From: Methylobacterium sp. J-030
GTDB lineage: Bacteria; Pseudomonadota; Alphaproteobacteria; Rhizobiales; Beijerinckiaceae
Direction: 5' to 3'
Assembly: GCF_022829545.1 (NCBI RefSeq)
Contig: NZ_JAKSYM010000249.1
Coordinates: 55,639-119,638 of the forward strand
Length of the DNA: 64,000 nucleotides
Below the pieces are notes generated by a model, which saw only the letters and a program-made list of their open reading frames with translations, ran no database searches and had not been told where the DNA came from. How positions within the stretch are numbered: position 1 is the first letter of the stretch; each line of letters starts with the position of its first letter. The position numbers and the translations under genes are program-made. This document shows positions 7,267-15,987 of this stretch, in pieces.

Positions 7267-9483
7267 TCAGGCCGCGAGTCCGATCGGCGCGGCCGGCCGC
7301 GCGGTGCCGAGCGTCGCCCCGTCGGCCGAGCGGCGGACCACCACCAAGGCCTCTTCTGAAATCCCCTGGAGCGTCAGCGTCACGTCGAAGCCGTGGCGAC
7401 CGTCGCCGATGCCGGACGCAGCGAGGTCCACGCGGTACGCCTCGGCATAGGCCAGCCCGGCAACCGCGCCGTCCACCACCACGTCAAGGCACACCGGCCC
7501 ATCCGGATGCGCCAGATCCCAGGCCCAGCCCGCCACGCGCAGGGTGCCCTCCGCGCCGACCTCGCACAGGTCGAGCTGTCCGCGCAGCGGCCCGAATACC
7601 CGCGCCGGCGCCACCGGCAGCCCAGCGCGCAACGCCAGCCGCCGCCGGATCGCCTCCAAGGCGAAGCCGTCCGTCACCCGCGGGGCGCAATAGGCCGCCT
7701 TGCCCGTCCAGGCCGTCGCGTGCGGGTACAGAGCGCGATGCTCGGCGGCGTTGTGGAAGATCGCCCGGCCGCCATCGTCGACGAAGCTCTCGGCCGGCGC
7801 GTCCTCGGCGAGCAGCACGTCGTGGCTGTCGAGTTCGACGTGCCAATAGGTGACGGCCTCGACGCGCTCGGCCTTCACGATGCTGGTGCCGTTGACCAGG
7901 CATTCGGCTGGCACGAGCACGCCGTCGAGAAAGAGGGCATGATCCGGGGAGACCCACAGGTCGCGGACGGGCACCGCGTCGACCAGCGCGCCGGCCTTGA
8001 TGCAGACGGGCAGGACGGCGGGGTTGGTGTTGGCGAAACGGCCTCCGTAGCTGCGGGTGCCGATCCAGCGGATCTGGCGATTCGCGCCGGAGGCGGTGAC
8101 GACCCTGTCGCCGATGGCCAGATCCTCGACCGCAACCAGTCCGCGGTCGGTCAGGATGCGCGTGCCGGTGCAGTAGCACGGGGCGTTGTTGGCCGGGGGG
8201 GTCGGGTTCGTGGTGACTGAGTTCGTGGTGACTGGGTTCGTGGGCCGAGCCGGAGCAGCGGCACTGATGTCTGATACCCGGAACACCACGCCGGTGTCGT
8301 TCGGGCCACCCTTTTGCGTCGTACCGTAGAAATGTCCGTGGCCATCCGCAGTTAAGTCAGTATTGGGGTGGCTGCCACTAGCATTGCCCTGGGAGGTGAC
8401 GGGATCGAAGGAGAAAAGGGTCTGCTTGCTGTAGCCGTTCGACCCGTTGATGAGTTCGTACACCGTCCCGCTGCCGTTCGCACCACCAGAGTGCGTCGTG
8501 CCGTAGAGGTTGCCTTGGCTGTCGATATTGAGTTGGCCTGGAGCATAAAAGCCCCCGTTGTTGTGTCCGCTCGAGTCAAAGGAATACAGGATCTTATGGC
8601 TGTAGCTATGAGAATCGTTGACGAGTTCATAAATCGTCCCCGAACCGTTTGTGCCCCCCTTGCTTGTCGTCCCGTAGAGGTTGCCGTGGGCGTCGGCGAT
8701 CAGACCGGAGTCGGGTGTGGCACCGGCGGTGCTAGAGTTGGGATTGTCGAAAGAGAACAGGGTCTTCTGGCTGTAGCCATTGGGCCCTTTGACCAGTTCA
8801 TACGCAGCCCCGTAGCCGCTTCTACCCCCGAGCTGTGTCGTGCCGTAGAGGTTGCCCTGGGCGTCCGCGATCAGATTGCCTTTGGGACCGGAGCCGGTCG
8901 TGTTGCCGCTGTAGGCGCCGGATTCGAAGGAAAATAGGGTCTGCTGGCTGTAGCCGTTGGCGCCTTTCGTCAGTTCGTAAACCGCCCCGTTGCCGTTGGC
9001 TCCACCACTGAACGTCGTGCCGTAAAGATTGCCCTGGGCGTCGGCAGTCAAGCCTGACCGTGCAGAGATGAAGGTGGCGTTCGCGTTGGGGTCCGCGGCG
9101 AAGGAGTACAGGGTCTGCTGCGTGTAGCCGTTGGGACCCTTGACCAGTTCGAAGGCCGTCCCGCCATTGTTCGCGCCACCCTGGATCGTCGTACCGTAGA
9201 GGTTGCCCTGGGCGTCCGCCGTGAGGCCGGCAAAGGGTGTGATGCCAGTGGCGTTGCCGGTGCTGGTGTTGGCATCGAACGAGAATAGGGTTCGCTGCGT
9301 GTAGCCGTTGGCGCCCTTCACCAGCTCGTAGACCGCCCCGGTCTCGTTCGCCCCGCCCTGTTGTGTCGTACCGTAGAGGTTGCCCGCTGCGTCGGCGATC
9401 ATGCCGGGAAGCGGATACGCGCCAGTAGCGTTTCCGCTCCGGGTGTTGGCGGCGAAAGAAAACAGGGTGTCGACGGTTGTCAT
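7267..9483 (-). CDS. GloVer-repeat (TIGR03803-type) protein with Hint domain and C-terminal GWAWD domain
   Basis: 738 residues. Residues 1-404 hold seven tandem ~58-residue repeats of the form GNLYGTT..GG....G.VYELVKG..GY...TLFSFD, the choice-of-anchor repeat described in Gloeobacter and Verrucomicrobia. A Thr/Pro/Asn-rich linker (about 405-434) leads to a Hint_2-type (Hedgehog/intein) domain starting CYCTGTRIL near 436 and running to about 590. The last ~95 residues repeat the module found in the downstream glycosyltransferase. There is no obvious signal peptide. Family knowledge suggests a secreted or surface protein with possible autoprocessing; this is inference. The repeat section looks less GC-rich than neighbouring genes. 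Confidence 0.82.
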   Translation of the reverse strand: MTTVDTLFSFAANTRSGNATGAYPLPGMIADAAGNLYGTTQQGGANETGAVYELVKGANGYTQRTLFSFDANTSTGNATGITPFAGLTADAQGNLYGTTIQGGANNGGTAFELVKGPNGYTQQTLYSFAADPNANATFISARSGLTADAQGNLYGTTFSGGANGNGAVYELTKGANGYSQQTLFSFESGAYSGNTTGSGPKGNLIADAQGNLYGTTQLGGRSGYGAAYELVKGPNGYSQKTLFSFDNPNSSTAGATPDSGLIADAHGNLYGTTSKGGTNGSGTIYELVNDSHSYSHKILYSFDSSGHNNGGFYAPGQLNIDSQGNLYGTTHSGGANGSGTVYELINGSNGYSKQTLFSFDPVTSQGNASGSHPNTDLTADGHGHFYGTTQKGGPNDTGVVFRVSDISAAAPARPTNPVTTNSVTTNPTPPANNAPCYCTGTRILTDRGLVAVEDLAIGDRVVTASGANRQIRWIGTRSYGGRFANTNPAVLPVCIKAGALVDAVPVRDLWVSPDHALFLDGVLVPAECLVNGTSIVKAERVEAVTYWHVELDSHDVLLAEDAPAESFVDDGGRAIFHNAAEHRALYPHATAWTGKAAYCAPRVTDGFALEAIRRRLALRAGLPVAPARVFGPLRGQLDLCEVGAEGTLRVAGWAWDLAHPDGPVCLDVVVDGAVAGLAYAEAYRVDLAASGIGDGRHGFDVTLTLQGISEEALVVVRRSADGATLGTARPAAPIGLAA
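8272..9483 (-). repeat. Seven tandem ~174-bp coding repeats (GloVer type)
   Basis: Seven in-frame units of about 57-64 codons, each with a GNLYGTT-like core followed by a YELV/SFD hinge, encode residues 1-404 of the repeat/Hint protein. Units 1 to 4 and 6 are most alike. The seventh is degenerate (HFYGTT, VVFRVS) and leads into the linker. Such repeats are expected to form beta-propeller-like blades. Confidence 0.85.
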
Positions 9484-9795
9484 GTCGCCATCTCGAATCG
9501 GCCACCCTCAATTCTGCTGAACGGGGTAACCTTGAACCTCCGCCCGGATCGACGATCCCGGCAGACCCGAGGCATCAAGATATCGATCCGAAAAACCCAG
9601 TCAATCGGATTGACGCCAAAGATCATGACGCGGTCACATCAAAAAAATGCGTTGCACGTCTGCGACACATGCCCGACACAACCGAAAGTAATCTGCCGGA
9701 CCTTGAATTTTGACTTAAAAGCAATTATAGGACGCTGCGGAGCGCGACGCTCATAACTTTCCTGACGACGCTTTGACGGACGGAGCACCTGCGAC
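9484..9795 (+). promoter_or_regulatory. Divergent intergenic region with sigma70-like promoter for the gene at 9796
   Basis: This 312-bp AT-enriched gap lies between the repeat/Hint gene and the small plus-strand gene. On the plus strand TTGAAT at 9703-9708, a 17-bp spacer and TATAGG at 9726-9731 form a plausible sigma70-type promoter, giving a start near 9738 and a ~58-nt leader. No coding potential is convincing in the rest, and I could not pick a clear promoter for the minus-strand gene. Confidence 0.45.
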
Positions 9796-10083
9796 ATGGC
9801 TATGAGACCCCGAGCCCGGATCGTGGATGATCCGGCCGTGCGTGAGATCGTGGCCACGACCACGGTGACAGGCACGGTCTTCGAGGGCGCGCTGTTCGTG
9901 ACGCTGGCGGCGCAGCGCGCGCTGCCGGAGACGACCGGGGTGCCGCCGAGCCAGCCCCCGAGCGCACATGTGACCGGGCGTCTCGTCCTGACGCCCACGG
10001 CCGCGGTGGAGCTGGTGAACACGCTGAGCGCGCTGCTGGCGACGATACCGGGGGTCAGCGCCCAACGCGGCGGTTCAGCTTGA
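9796..10083 (+). CDS. Hypothetical protein, 95 residues
   Basis: Small acidic-to-neutral cytoplasmic protein with no signal peptide or membrane segment. ATG 9796 has GGAG 10 nt upstream and a promoter-like element further up. The pattern of two beta-rich stretches (TTTVTGTVFEGALFVTLAAQR and a second strand around HVTGRLVLTPTAAVELVNTL) ending in a helix loosely recalls the DUF3467 fold, but this is only a resemblance. It stands alone between the repeat/Hint gene and the convergent GMC oxidoreductase. Confidence 0.6.
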   Translation: MAMRPRARIVDDPAVREIVATTTVTGTVFEGALFVTLAAQRALPETTGVPPSQPPSAHVTGRLVLTPTAAVELVNTLSALLATIPGVSAQRGGSA

Positions 10084-10240
10084 GACGCCAATTTCTCATA
10101 GGCGCCCGACCGGACAATCCGCCTTGGCTCAGCTCCGGTCGCGGCAAGCCGTCCGGTAGGCTGCCTCTCGCGGCGTCCGCGTCACCGGGCGGAGCCGGCG
10201 GCGACGCGACGCCGAGACGGGTTTCCAAGCGCCAGGGTCG

Positions 10241-11800
10241 TCAAGCCCGCCCGGCCGGACCGGCCTCCAGGAACGCCTCCGCGCTCCGCAGACTCAGCGC
10301 CATGATGGTCAGCGCCGGATTTGCCGCGAGCGAACTCGGGAAGGTGGAGCCGTCGCAGATCCACAGGTTGTCGATGTTGAAGCTGCGGCCCACCGGGTCC
10401 ACCACGGCGCTCGACCCGTCGCGTCCCATCCGGCAGGTGCCCAGCGTGTGGGCCACGCGCTCCAGCACCCAGATATCCTCGGCGCCGGCCTCTTCCCAGA
10501 GCCCGCGCATCACCTGCGTGGCGTGGGCGTTGAGCCGAGTCTCGTTCGTGCCGTAGCCGAAGTCGATCCGGGCCTTGCGCATCCCGCGCGCGTCGGTCTC
10601 GTCCGCGAGCGTGAGCACGTTGGCGTCGCAGGGCAGGGTCTCGCCGTTGATGCCGATGCCCGCGAGGGTATTGTAGCGGTCGAGATAGTCGAGGAGCGGC
10701 TTGCCCCACAGGCCGCGCCCGCGGGCCACCGCATTCCCGAAGGTCACCGGCACCACGCCGAGGCTCTGGATCAGGTAGCCGCCGGCGAAATCGGCGCCCG
10801 CGCGGATGAAGTCCTCGGTGATCAGCGAGGACGGATAACCGCGGTTCATCCGCACCTCGTGCGGGAAGGTGCCCCAAACCTGCGTCGCCACGTGGCCCAT
10901 GTAGTTCCGGCCGACCTGATCGCTAGAATTGGCCAAGCCGCAATGCAGAAGCAGCCGCGGCGTCTCGACCGCACCGGCGCAGAGGAAGACATTCGCGCAG
11001 CGCTGGCGCCGGTCCTGGCCGTCCTGCCGGTAGACCACAGCGGTGATCCGCCCGGCGCTGCTGCGCTCCAGCCCGTGCACGAAGGCTTCGGCCCGGATCT
11101 CCGCGCCGCGGGCCAGGGCGAGCGGCAGGTAGGTGACGTCCATGCTGGCCTTGGCGCCATTGCGGCAGCCCTGGTGGCAGTAGCCGCAATTGATGCAGGC
11201 GCCGCGCAAGGGCCCCGCCTCGGACTGAAAATCCTGCGAGACGACCGCGGCGGGGGCGTCGGCCCAGCGGATGCCGCGGGCGTCGCAGGCCCGCGCCATG
11301 ATCTGCGCGGGGCCGTTGCGCGGAACCGGAGGCAGGGGATACCGCCGATCCGCATCCCAGGGATAGCTCTGCGCCCCCGAGACGCCGAGGAAGCGCTCGA
11401 CGCGCTCGTAGAACGGCCGCAGATCCGCGTAGGTGAGGGGCCAGTCGACGCCCGCGCCGGTCTCCGTCTGGAGCCGCAGGTCGCGGGCATCGGCCCGGGG
11501 CACGAAGGCGCCCCAGTGCAGCGTCGAGCCGCCGACGCCGGTTCCACTGTTGTTGCCGCCGAAGGCTTCCGGCGTCGAGCCGCCGCTGAGGCGCTCCTCG
11601 GTCCAGTAGATCTCGTAGGCGAGGGTCTCGTCGAAGGCGAAGCGCTCCGGCGGGAAGTTCGGTCCCGCCTCCAGAGCCACGACCTTCAGGCCCGCCGCGG
11701 CGAGACGGGCGAGGAGCGGCGCGCCGCCCGCCCCAGTGCCGACGATCACCGCGTCGACGACCTCGTCCTCGCGGTAAGTGCGCATCCCCGCGAGGTTCAT
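10241..11800 (-). CDS. GMC family FAD-dependent oxidoreductase
   Basis: 519 residues. The N-terminal dinucleotide motif [29 protein letters not shown], the FAD-contact [19 protein letters not shown], and the C-terminal HTLGTCRMG and [15 protein letters not shown] blocks define the GMC family. A four-cysteine patch [11 protein letters not shown] near residue 200 resembles that of membrane-linked gluconate/sorbitol-type dehydrogenases. No signal peptide is visible. The start ATG overlaps the stop of the upstream hydrolase fusion, which itself ends in a Gluconate_2-dh3-like domain, so the pair probably forms one dehydrogenase complex. The substrate, probably an alcohol or sugar acid, is unknown. 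Confidence 0.88.
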   Translation of the reverse strand: MNLAGMRTYREDEVVDAVIVGTGAGGAPLLARLAAAGLKVVALEAGPNFPPERFAFDETLAYEIYWTEERLSGGSTPEAFGGNNSGTGVGGSTLHWGAFVPRADARDLRLQTETGAGVDWPLTYADLRPFYERVERFLGVSGAQSYPWDADRRYPLPPVPRNGPAQIMARACDARGIRWADAPAAVVSQDFQSEAGPLRGACINCGYCHQGCRNGAKASMDVTYLPLALARGAEIRAEAFVHGLERSSAGRITAVVYRQDGQDRRQRCANVFLCAGAVETPRLLLHCGLANSSDQVGRNYMGHVATQVWGTFPHEVRMNRGYPSSLITEDFIRAGADFAGGYLIQSLGVVPVTFGNAVARGRGLWGKPLLDYLDRYNTLAGIGINGETLPCDANVLTLADETDARGMRKARIDFGYGTNETRLNAHATQVMRGLWEEAGAEDIWVLERVAHTLGTCRMGRDGSSAVVDPVGRSFNIDNLWICDGSTFPSSLAANPALTIMALSLRSAEAFLEAGPAGRA

Positions 11801-13221
11801 CGTGCCAGCTCCCCGTGCGACGGACGTGGTTCCCAGGGCTCCGGCGTGTCGAGCCCGACCGCGTGGAAGCCGGGCAGGTCCCTGGCGATCTCACCCGGGC
11901 GGTCGCCGCCGGCCCCGATCCCCGAGAAGCCGAGCCGCGCCAGGGCCGCGGGATGGCCAAGCCAGAGCCGGGCCGCGTCGGCGCGCAGATCCTCGAACCA
12001 GAAGCGCATCCCGTCAGCGTCGAGCCGGCCGCCGAGGGCATCATGGACCTTAAGGTCACCGCGCTGGCAAAGGGTCAGCAACGCATCCTGGTTGTCGGCA
12101 TCGAGCGGCCCGAATGGGCGTTCTCGCGCCGCGCGGGCCGCGGCGTCGAGGGTGCGCAGGGCGGCGCGGTAGGCGTCCGGGTCAGCCGGCAGGGCCGAGA
12201 AGCGCCAGCCATCGCCCTGTCCGGCGGAGAGGCGGCGATCAATCCGGGCGGCGGGATCGAGACCGGGCACGGGCAGCACCCGGGCGAGGACGGCACGGAG
12301 GATCGCGAGTTCCACCGGATCGAGGGCCTCCGGCCGGTAGGCGGGATCGTCCGGCTCGGCGCGCGCGTCGAGGGCTTCGCGCAGACGGCCGTTGACCCGC
12401 TCGGAGGCGATCAGGGCCGCGTAAGCGGGCGGAACCGCGGGTCGGCTGGGATCAGGGTTCGTCTGCCGATCGGCGACGTACTCGCGCAGCAATCCGGCCA
12501 GCAGGTCCGGGCGCTCCAGCGGCAGGAGATGGCCGACGCCGTCGACGGTCACGCGGCGATGCCGCGCGAGGTGAGGCGCCATCAGCGCCTGCTGAGCGTC
12601 GGGACCGAGATCGGCGTCTTTCGAGCCCGCAAGGACCAGGGCCGGCGTGCGCAGGACGCTGACGCGGCGGCACCAATCCTCTCGGGCGCCGGATTCGAGC
12701 CACGCTTTCCAGGCCGCGGGAGACGCCCGCAACACGTCGGCTACCGCCGCGGCCTCCGTGCCGGGGTCGAGATCCGCCCCGACATTGGCACGGATGAAGT
12801 TCAGGGCTTCCCGCCGGCGCGTCTCGGGATCCGCGTCGATCCAGGCGAGCATCTTGGCCCGACGCGCCTCGGGGATCGGTTCGGGGCTCGGCGGCGAACC
12901 GGAAATCAGGACGAGATGCGTCAGTCCTGCGAGACCCGGATCGCCGTCCTCGGCGCGGCGCGCCAGGGCGAGCGCCACCTTGGCGCCCATGCTGTGACCG
13001 GCGATCGCGAAGGCGGCGGGCGCGCGGGCGCGAATCGCCTCCGCCACATGATCGGCCATCGCGTCGAGCGAGAATCGGGTTCCGCCGGCTTCTTCCCCGA
13101 AGCCCGGCAAATCTATGGGCACGCAGGTCAACGCGCCGTCGAGCGCCGCGGCAAGCGGCGCCCAGCTACGGGCACTTCCGCCGAGAAAGTGCAGGCAGAA
13201 CAGAAGTTCGGGTTCGGACAT
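11797..13221 (-). CDS. Alpha/beta hydrolase fused to Gluconate_2-dh3-like subunit domain
   Basis: 474 residues in two parts. Residues 1 to about 250 are an alpha/beta hydrolase with HFLGG oxyanion loop, nucleophile elbow GHSMGA, acid in [10 protein letters not shown] and histidine in GVGHLLPLE. Residues about 285-460 resemble gluconate 2-dehydrogenase subunit 3 ([49 protein letters not shown]). Subunit 3 normally pairs with a GMC flavoprotein, and exactly such a gene follows with ATGA overlap. The fusion of a hydrolase to the small subunit is unusual and suggests ester or lactone hydrolysis coupled to oxidation. It lacks a visible Tat or Sec signal. Confidence 0.8.
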   Translation of the reverse strand: MSEPELLFCLHFLGGSARSWAPLAAALDGALTCVPIDLPGFGEEAGGTRFSLDAMADHVAEAIRARAPAAFAIAGHSMGAKVALALARRAEDGDPGLAGLTHLVLISGSPPSPEPIPEARRAKMLAWIDADPETRRREALNFIRANVGADLDPGTEAAAVADVLRASPAAWKAWLESGAREDWCRRVSVLRTPALVLAGSKDADLGPDAQQALMAPHLARHRRVTVDGVGHLLPLERPDLLAGLLREYVADRQTNPDPSRPAVPPAYAALIASERVNGRLREALDARAEPDDPAYRPEALDPVELAILRAVLARVLPVPGLDPAARIDRRLSAGQGDGWRFSALPADPDAYRAALRTLDAAARAARERPFGPLDADNQDALLTLCQRGDLKVHDALGGRLDADGMRFWFEDLRADAARLWLGHPAALARLGFSGIGAGGDRPGEIARDLPGFHAVGLDTPEPWEPRPSHGELAR

Positions 13222-13344
13222 TGCGGAGACATCGCGCGGGCCGGGAAGGCTTCAAGCGTACGCGACGCCGCACGGCCGCACTCTTGGCCGGGCAGGCGTT
13301 GGCGGCATTCCCGCGGCGTGCGATCACCGCCCCAGGAGGATGCC

Positions 13345-14100
13345 ATGATTGGGGATCTCGACCTCGCTTGGCGGGTGGAGGAGGCCTGCCTCAACGCCTG
13401 GCCGAGCCCGCGCCAGATCCTGGTGGAGGGCTATCTGCTGCGCGCCGCGGGCGGGCGGTCGAAGCGGCAGAACTCGGTCAATCCGATGCGGCGGAGCGGC
13501 GACCCCGAGCCCGCCATCGCGGCGGCCCGCACGCTCTACCGGAGCCTCGGCCAGCGCCCGATCTTCCGGATCCCGGCCATTGCACCGCAGATGGAGCGGT
13601 CGCTCGCGTCAGCCGACTTTGCGGTCGCCGACGAGACCTGCACCCTGTTCCACCCCCTCGACGGCGTGTCGGCGGAGCCCGATCCGTCCGTCACCGTCGC
13701 GACGGCGCCCGGCGCGGACTGGCTGGCGCTCCGCGACGCCGTGAACCGCGCCGACGCGGCGGCCGCCCGGGTTTTTCGCGATACGGTCGCCGCCCTGATG
13801 CTGCCGCGGGCTTTTTCGAGCGCGACGGCGGAGGGCGGCATCGGCGCCATCGCGTTCGGCGTCCTCGACCGCGGGTTGCTGGTGATCGAGTCGGTGGCGA
13901 CACCCGAGCCCTTGCGCGGGCGCGGCCATGCCCGGCGCGCCGTGGAGGCGCTGCTGCGGTGGAGCCGGTCACAGGGCGCGCAGGCCGCCTGCCTGCAGGT
14001 CGTCGCGGAGAATACGCCGGCCCGTGCGCTCTATCGCGGGCTCGGGTTCGAGCGCGAATTGTACCGCTATCATTACCGCGTCGGGCCGGAGCCCGAGTGA
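13345..14100 (+). CDS. GNAT family N-acetyltransferase
   Basis: 251 residues from ATG 13345, which has a strong AGGAGG site at 13334-13339. The C-terminal half carries the acetyl-CoA motif RGRGHARRAVEALL and the AENTPARALYRGLGFERE block. The N-terminal half (AWPSPRQILVEGYLLRAAGG, RSGDPEPAIAAARTLYR, GQRPIFRI) matches a group of two-domain GNATs of unknown substrate. It is transcribed divergently from the hydrolase fusion with a 123-bp gap. Confidence 0.87.
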   Translation: MIGDLDLAWRVEEACLNAWPSPRQILVEGYLLRAAGGRSKRQNSVNPMRRSGDPEPAIAAARTLYRSLGQRPIFRIPAIAPQMERSLASADFAVADETCTLFHPLDGVSAEPDPSVTVATAPGADWLALRDAVNRADAAAARVFRDTVAALMLPRAFSSATAEGGIGAIAFGVLDRGLLVIESVATPEPLRGRGHARRAVEALLRWSRSQGAQAACLQVVAENTPARALYRGLGFERELYRYHYRVGPEPE

Positions 14101-14240
14101 AGAGCCGCCGTCTTTAAGAGCGCCGCGAAGCAATCCAGTGACGCGCCATACCGTCCGCGCTCGCGCGGCCCCGGGTCACGTCCGTCGCTCGTCCCGGCAA
14201 AGACCATCGCAACGACCGACGGCTTCGAGCGGAAAGGCGT

Positions 14241-15935
14241 TCAGGCATCGAACAGGGAGCGCTGCCCCGCCGGTGCGGCCGGCTTGGCGCTGCGCCGCTC
14301 CGCCGGGCGGCCGGAAGCCGAGGACGGCCGCAGGCCACCCTGGCGCCCGGTTCTGGTGGTCGGGGAAGGATCGAGCCCTCCCTCCGGCACAGCCGCGACG
14401 GTCCCATCGGAGAATTGCAGGCTGAGGCGGGCAGCGGCGGCGGCCTCGGAGGCGCGGCGCACCGGCAGGCCGGCGGCGTCGCGCACCAGCACGTAGCCGC
14501 GTTCGAGAACGGCGTGGTAGCTGAGCGAGCCCAGCAGCCCGGCCAATCCGGCGAGGCGGTCGTACCGCCGCTCGATCCCGCGGGCGCCGGCCTGGGCCAG
14601 GCGGTCGGACAGGGCGAGCAGCCGGTCGGTTCGGCGCGCCTGCAGGGCCCGGGCCCGCTCCAGGCTCGCCTCGCGGGCGACGACGAGGCGGCGCCCGAGC
14701 TGGACCAGGGCCTCACCCTTGCGCTGCACGTCGTTGCGCAGGGCGTGGAGCGGCCGGTGATCGATCCGCCCCAGCCGCGCGCGGGCATTGGCCAGCGCCA
14801 CGTCGGGCGAGCGCCGCGCCATCCGGTCGAGGAGCAGTTGCAGCCGCGCCCGGTGGCGGCTGGCGCCTGCGGCGAGCGCCGGGGCGAGGCGGGCCTCGGC
14901 GAGGTCGAGCCGCTGGCGCTTGGCCGCCAGCAGGGCATCGGCGCCGGGCATCGCCCGTCCCAGCGCCCGCAGATCCGCCCGGTCGCGCTCGATCCGCCGC
15001 CCGACCGCGCCGATCGTCCGGGCCGAGAGATCCGCCACGGTGGCGATCAGGTCGGCGCGGACCGGCACCGCCATCTCGGCGGCGCCCGTGGGGGTCGGGG
15101 CGCGGCGGTCGGAGACGTAGTCGATCAAAGTGGTATCGGTCTCGTGCCCCACCGCCGAGATCAGCGGGATCGCGCTCTCGAAGGCGGCCCGGACCACGCA
15201 TTCCTCGTTGAACGCCCAGAGATCTTCGATCGAGCCGCCGCCGCGGGCGACGATCAGCACGTCCGGCCGCGGGATCGGGCCACCGGGCCTCAGGGCGTTG
15301 AAGCCGCGGATCGCGGCGGCGACTTCCTCCGCCGCGCCATCCCCCTGAACCCGCACCGGCCAGACCAGAACGGGACGCGGGAACCGATCCTCCAGCCGGT
15401 GCAGGATGTCGCGGATCACCGCCCCGGTGGGCGAGGTGACGACGCCGACGACCCGCGGCAGGTAGGGGATCGACCGCTTGTGCTCGGGGGCGAACAGCCC
15501 CTCGGCGGCCAGTTGCTTCTTGCGCTCGTCGAGCAGAGCCATCCAGGCGCCGAGGCCCGCCGGCTCCAGGCTCTCGACCACGATCTGGTACGAGGACTTG
15601 CCCGCGAAGGTGGTGATGCGGCCGGTGGCGATCACCTCCAGCCCCTCCTGGGGCCGCTGGCGCAGGCGCCCGAACACGCCCTTCCAGACCACCGCGTCGA
15701 TGCGTGCCTGCCCGTCCTTCAGGGAGAAGTAGGCGTGGCCCGAGCCGTGCTGGCCGCGATAGCCCGAGATCTCGCCGCGCAGACGCACATGGCCGAACGC
15801 GTCCTCCAGGGTGCGCTTCAGCGCGCCCGCAAGGTCGCCCACCGTCCATTCCGGCTGGTTGGCGGTCAGCACGCTGGTCGGCGGGATGTCCGCCGCTGGC
15901 GGGGCGGCGGGGCGCGGGGGCGGAACGAGGGGCAT
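14241..15935 (-). CDS. xseA: Exodeoxyribonuclease VII large subunit
   Basis: 564 residues. The N-terminal OB-fold (about 25-125) contains LRGEISGYRGQHGSGHAYFSLKD, and the catalytic domain carries VVGVVTSPTGAVIRDIL, VLIVARGGGSIEDLWAFN, and AVGHETDTTLIDYVSD with RAPTPTGAAE. XseA with XseB degrades single-stranded DNA to oligonucleotides. It is ~100 residues longer than the E. coli protein because of a Pro/Ala-rich start and a basic C-terminal tail. xseB is not adjacent. Confidence 0.96.
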   Translation of the reverse strand: MPLVPPPRPAAPPAADIPPTSVLTANQPEWTVGDLAGALKRTLEDAFGHVRLRGEISGYRGQHGSGHAYFSLKDGQARIDAVVWKGVFGRLRQRPQEGLEVIATGRITTFAGKSSYQIVVESLEPAGLGAWMALLDERKKQLAAEGLFAPEHKRSIPYLPRVVGVVTSPTGAVIRDILHRLEDRFPRPVLVWPVRVQGDGAAEEVAAAIRGFNALRPGGPIPRPDVLIVARGGGSIEDLWAFNEECVVRAAFESAIPLISAVGHETDTTLIDYVSDRRAPTPTGAAEMAVPVRADLIATVADLSARTIGAVGRRIERDRADLRALGRAMPGADALLAAKRQRLDLAEARLAPALAAGASRHRARLQLLLDRMARRSPDVALANARARLGRIDHRPLHALRNDVQRKGEALVQLGRRLVVAREASLERARALQARRTDRLLALSDRLAQAGARGIERRYDRLAGLAGLLGSLSYHAVLERGYVLVRDAAGLPVRRASEAAAAARLSLQFSDGTVAAVPEGGLDPSPTTRTGRQGGLRPSSASGRPAERRSAKPAAPAGQRSLFDA

Positions 15936-15987
15936 GGCCGGAGGCTAAAGCATGAGGTCGTTCCGCGGAAGCAGCTACCGCAGCATC

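Noticed and set aside
5784..7853. 689-residue open frame on the plus strand opposite the glycosyltransferase and repeat/Hint genes
   Set aside because: No motif; both minus-strand genes have clear domains over the same bases.
8272..9483. CRISPR-like array
   Set aside because: Units are ~174 bp, in frame, and encode protein repeats without spacers.
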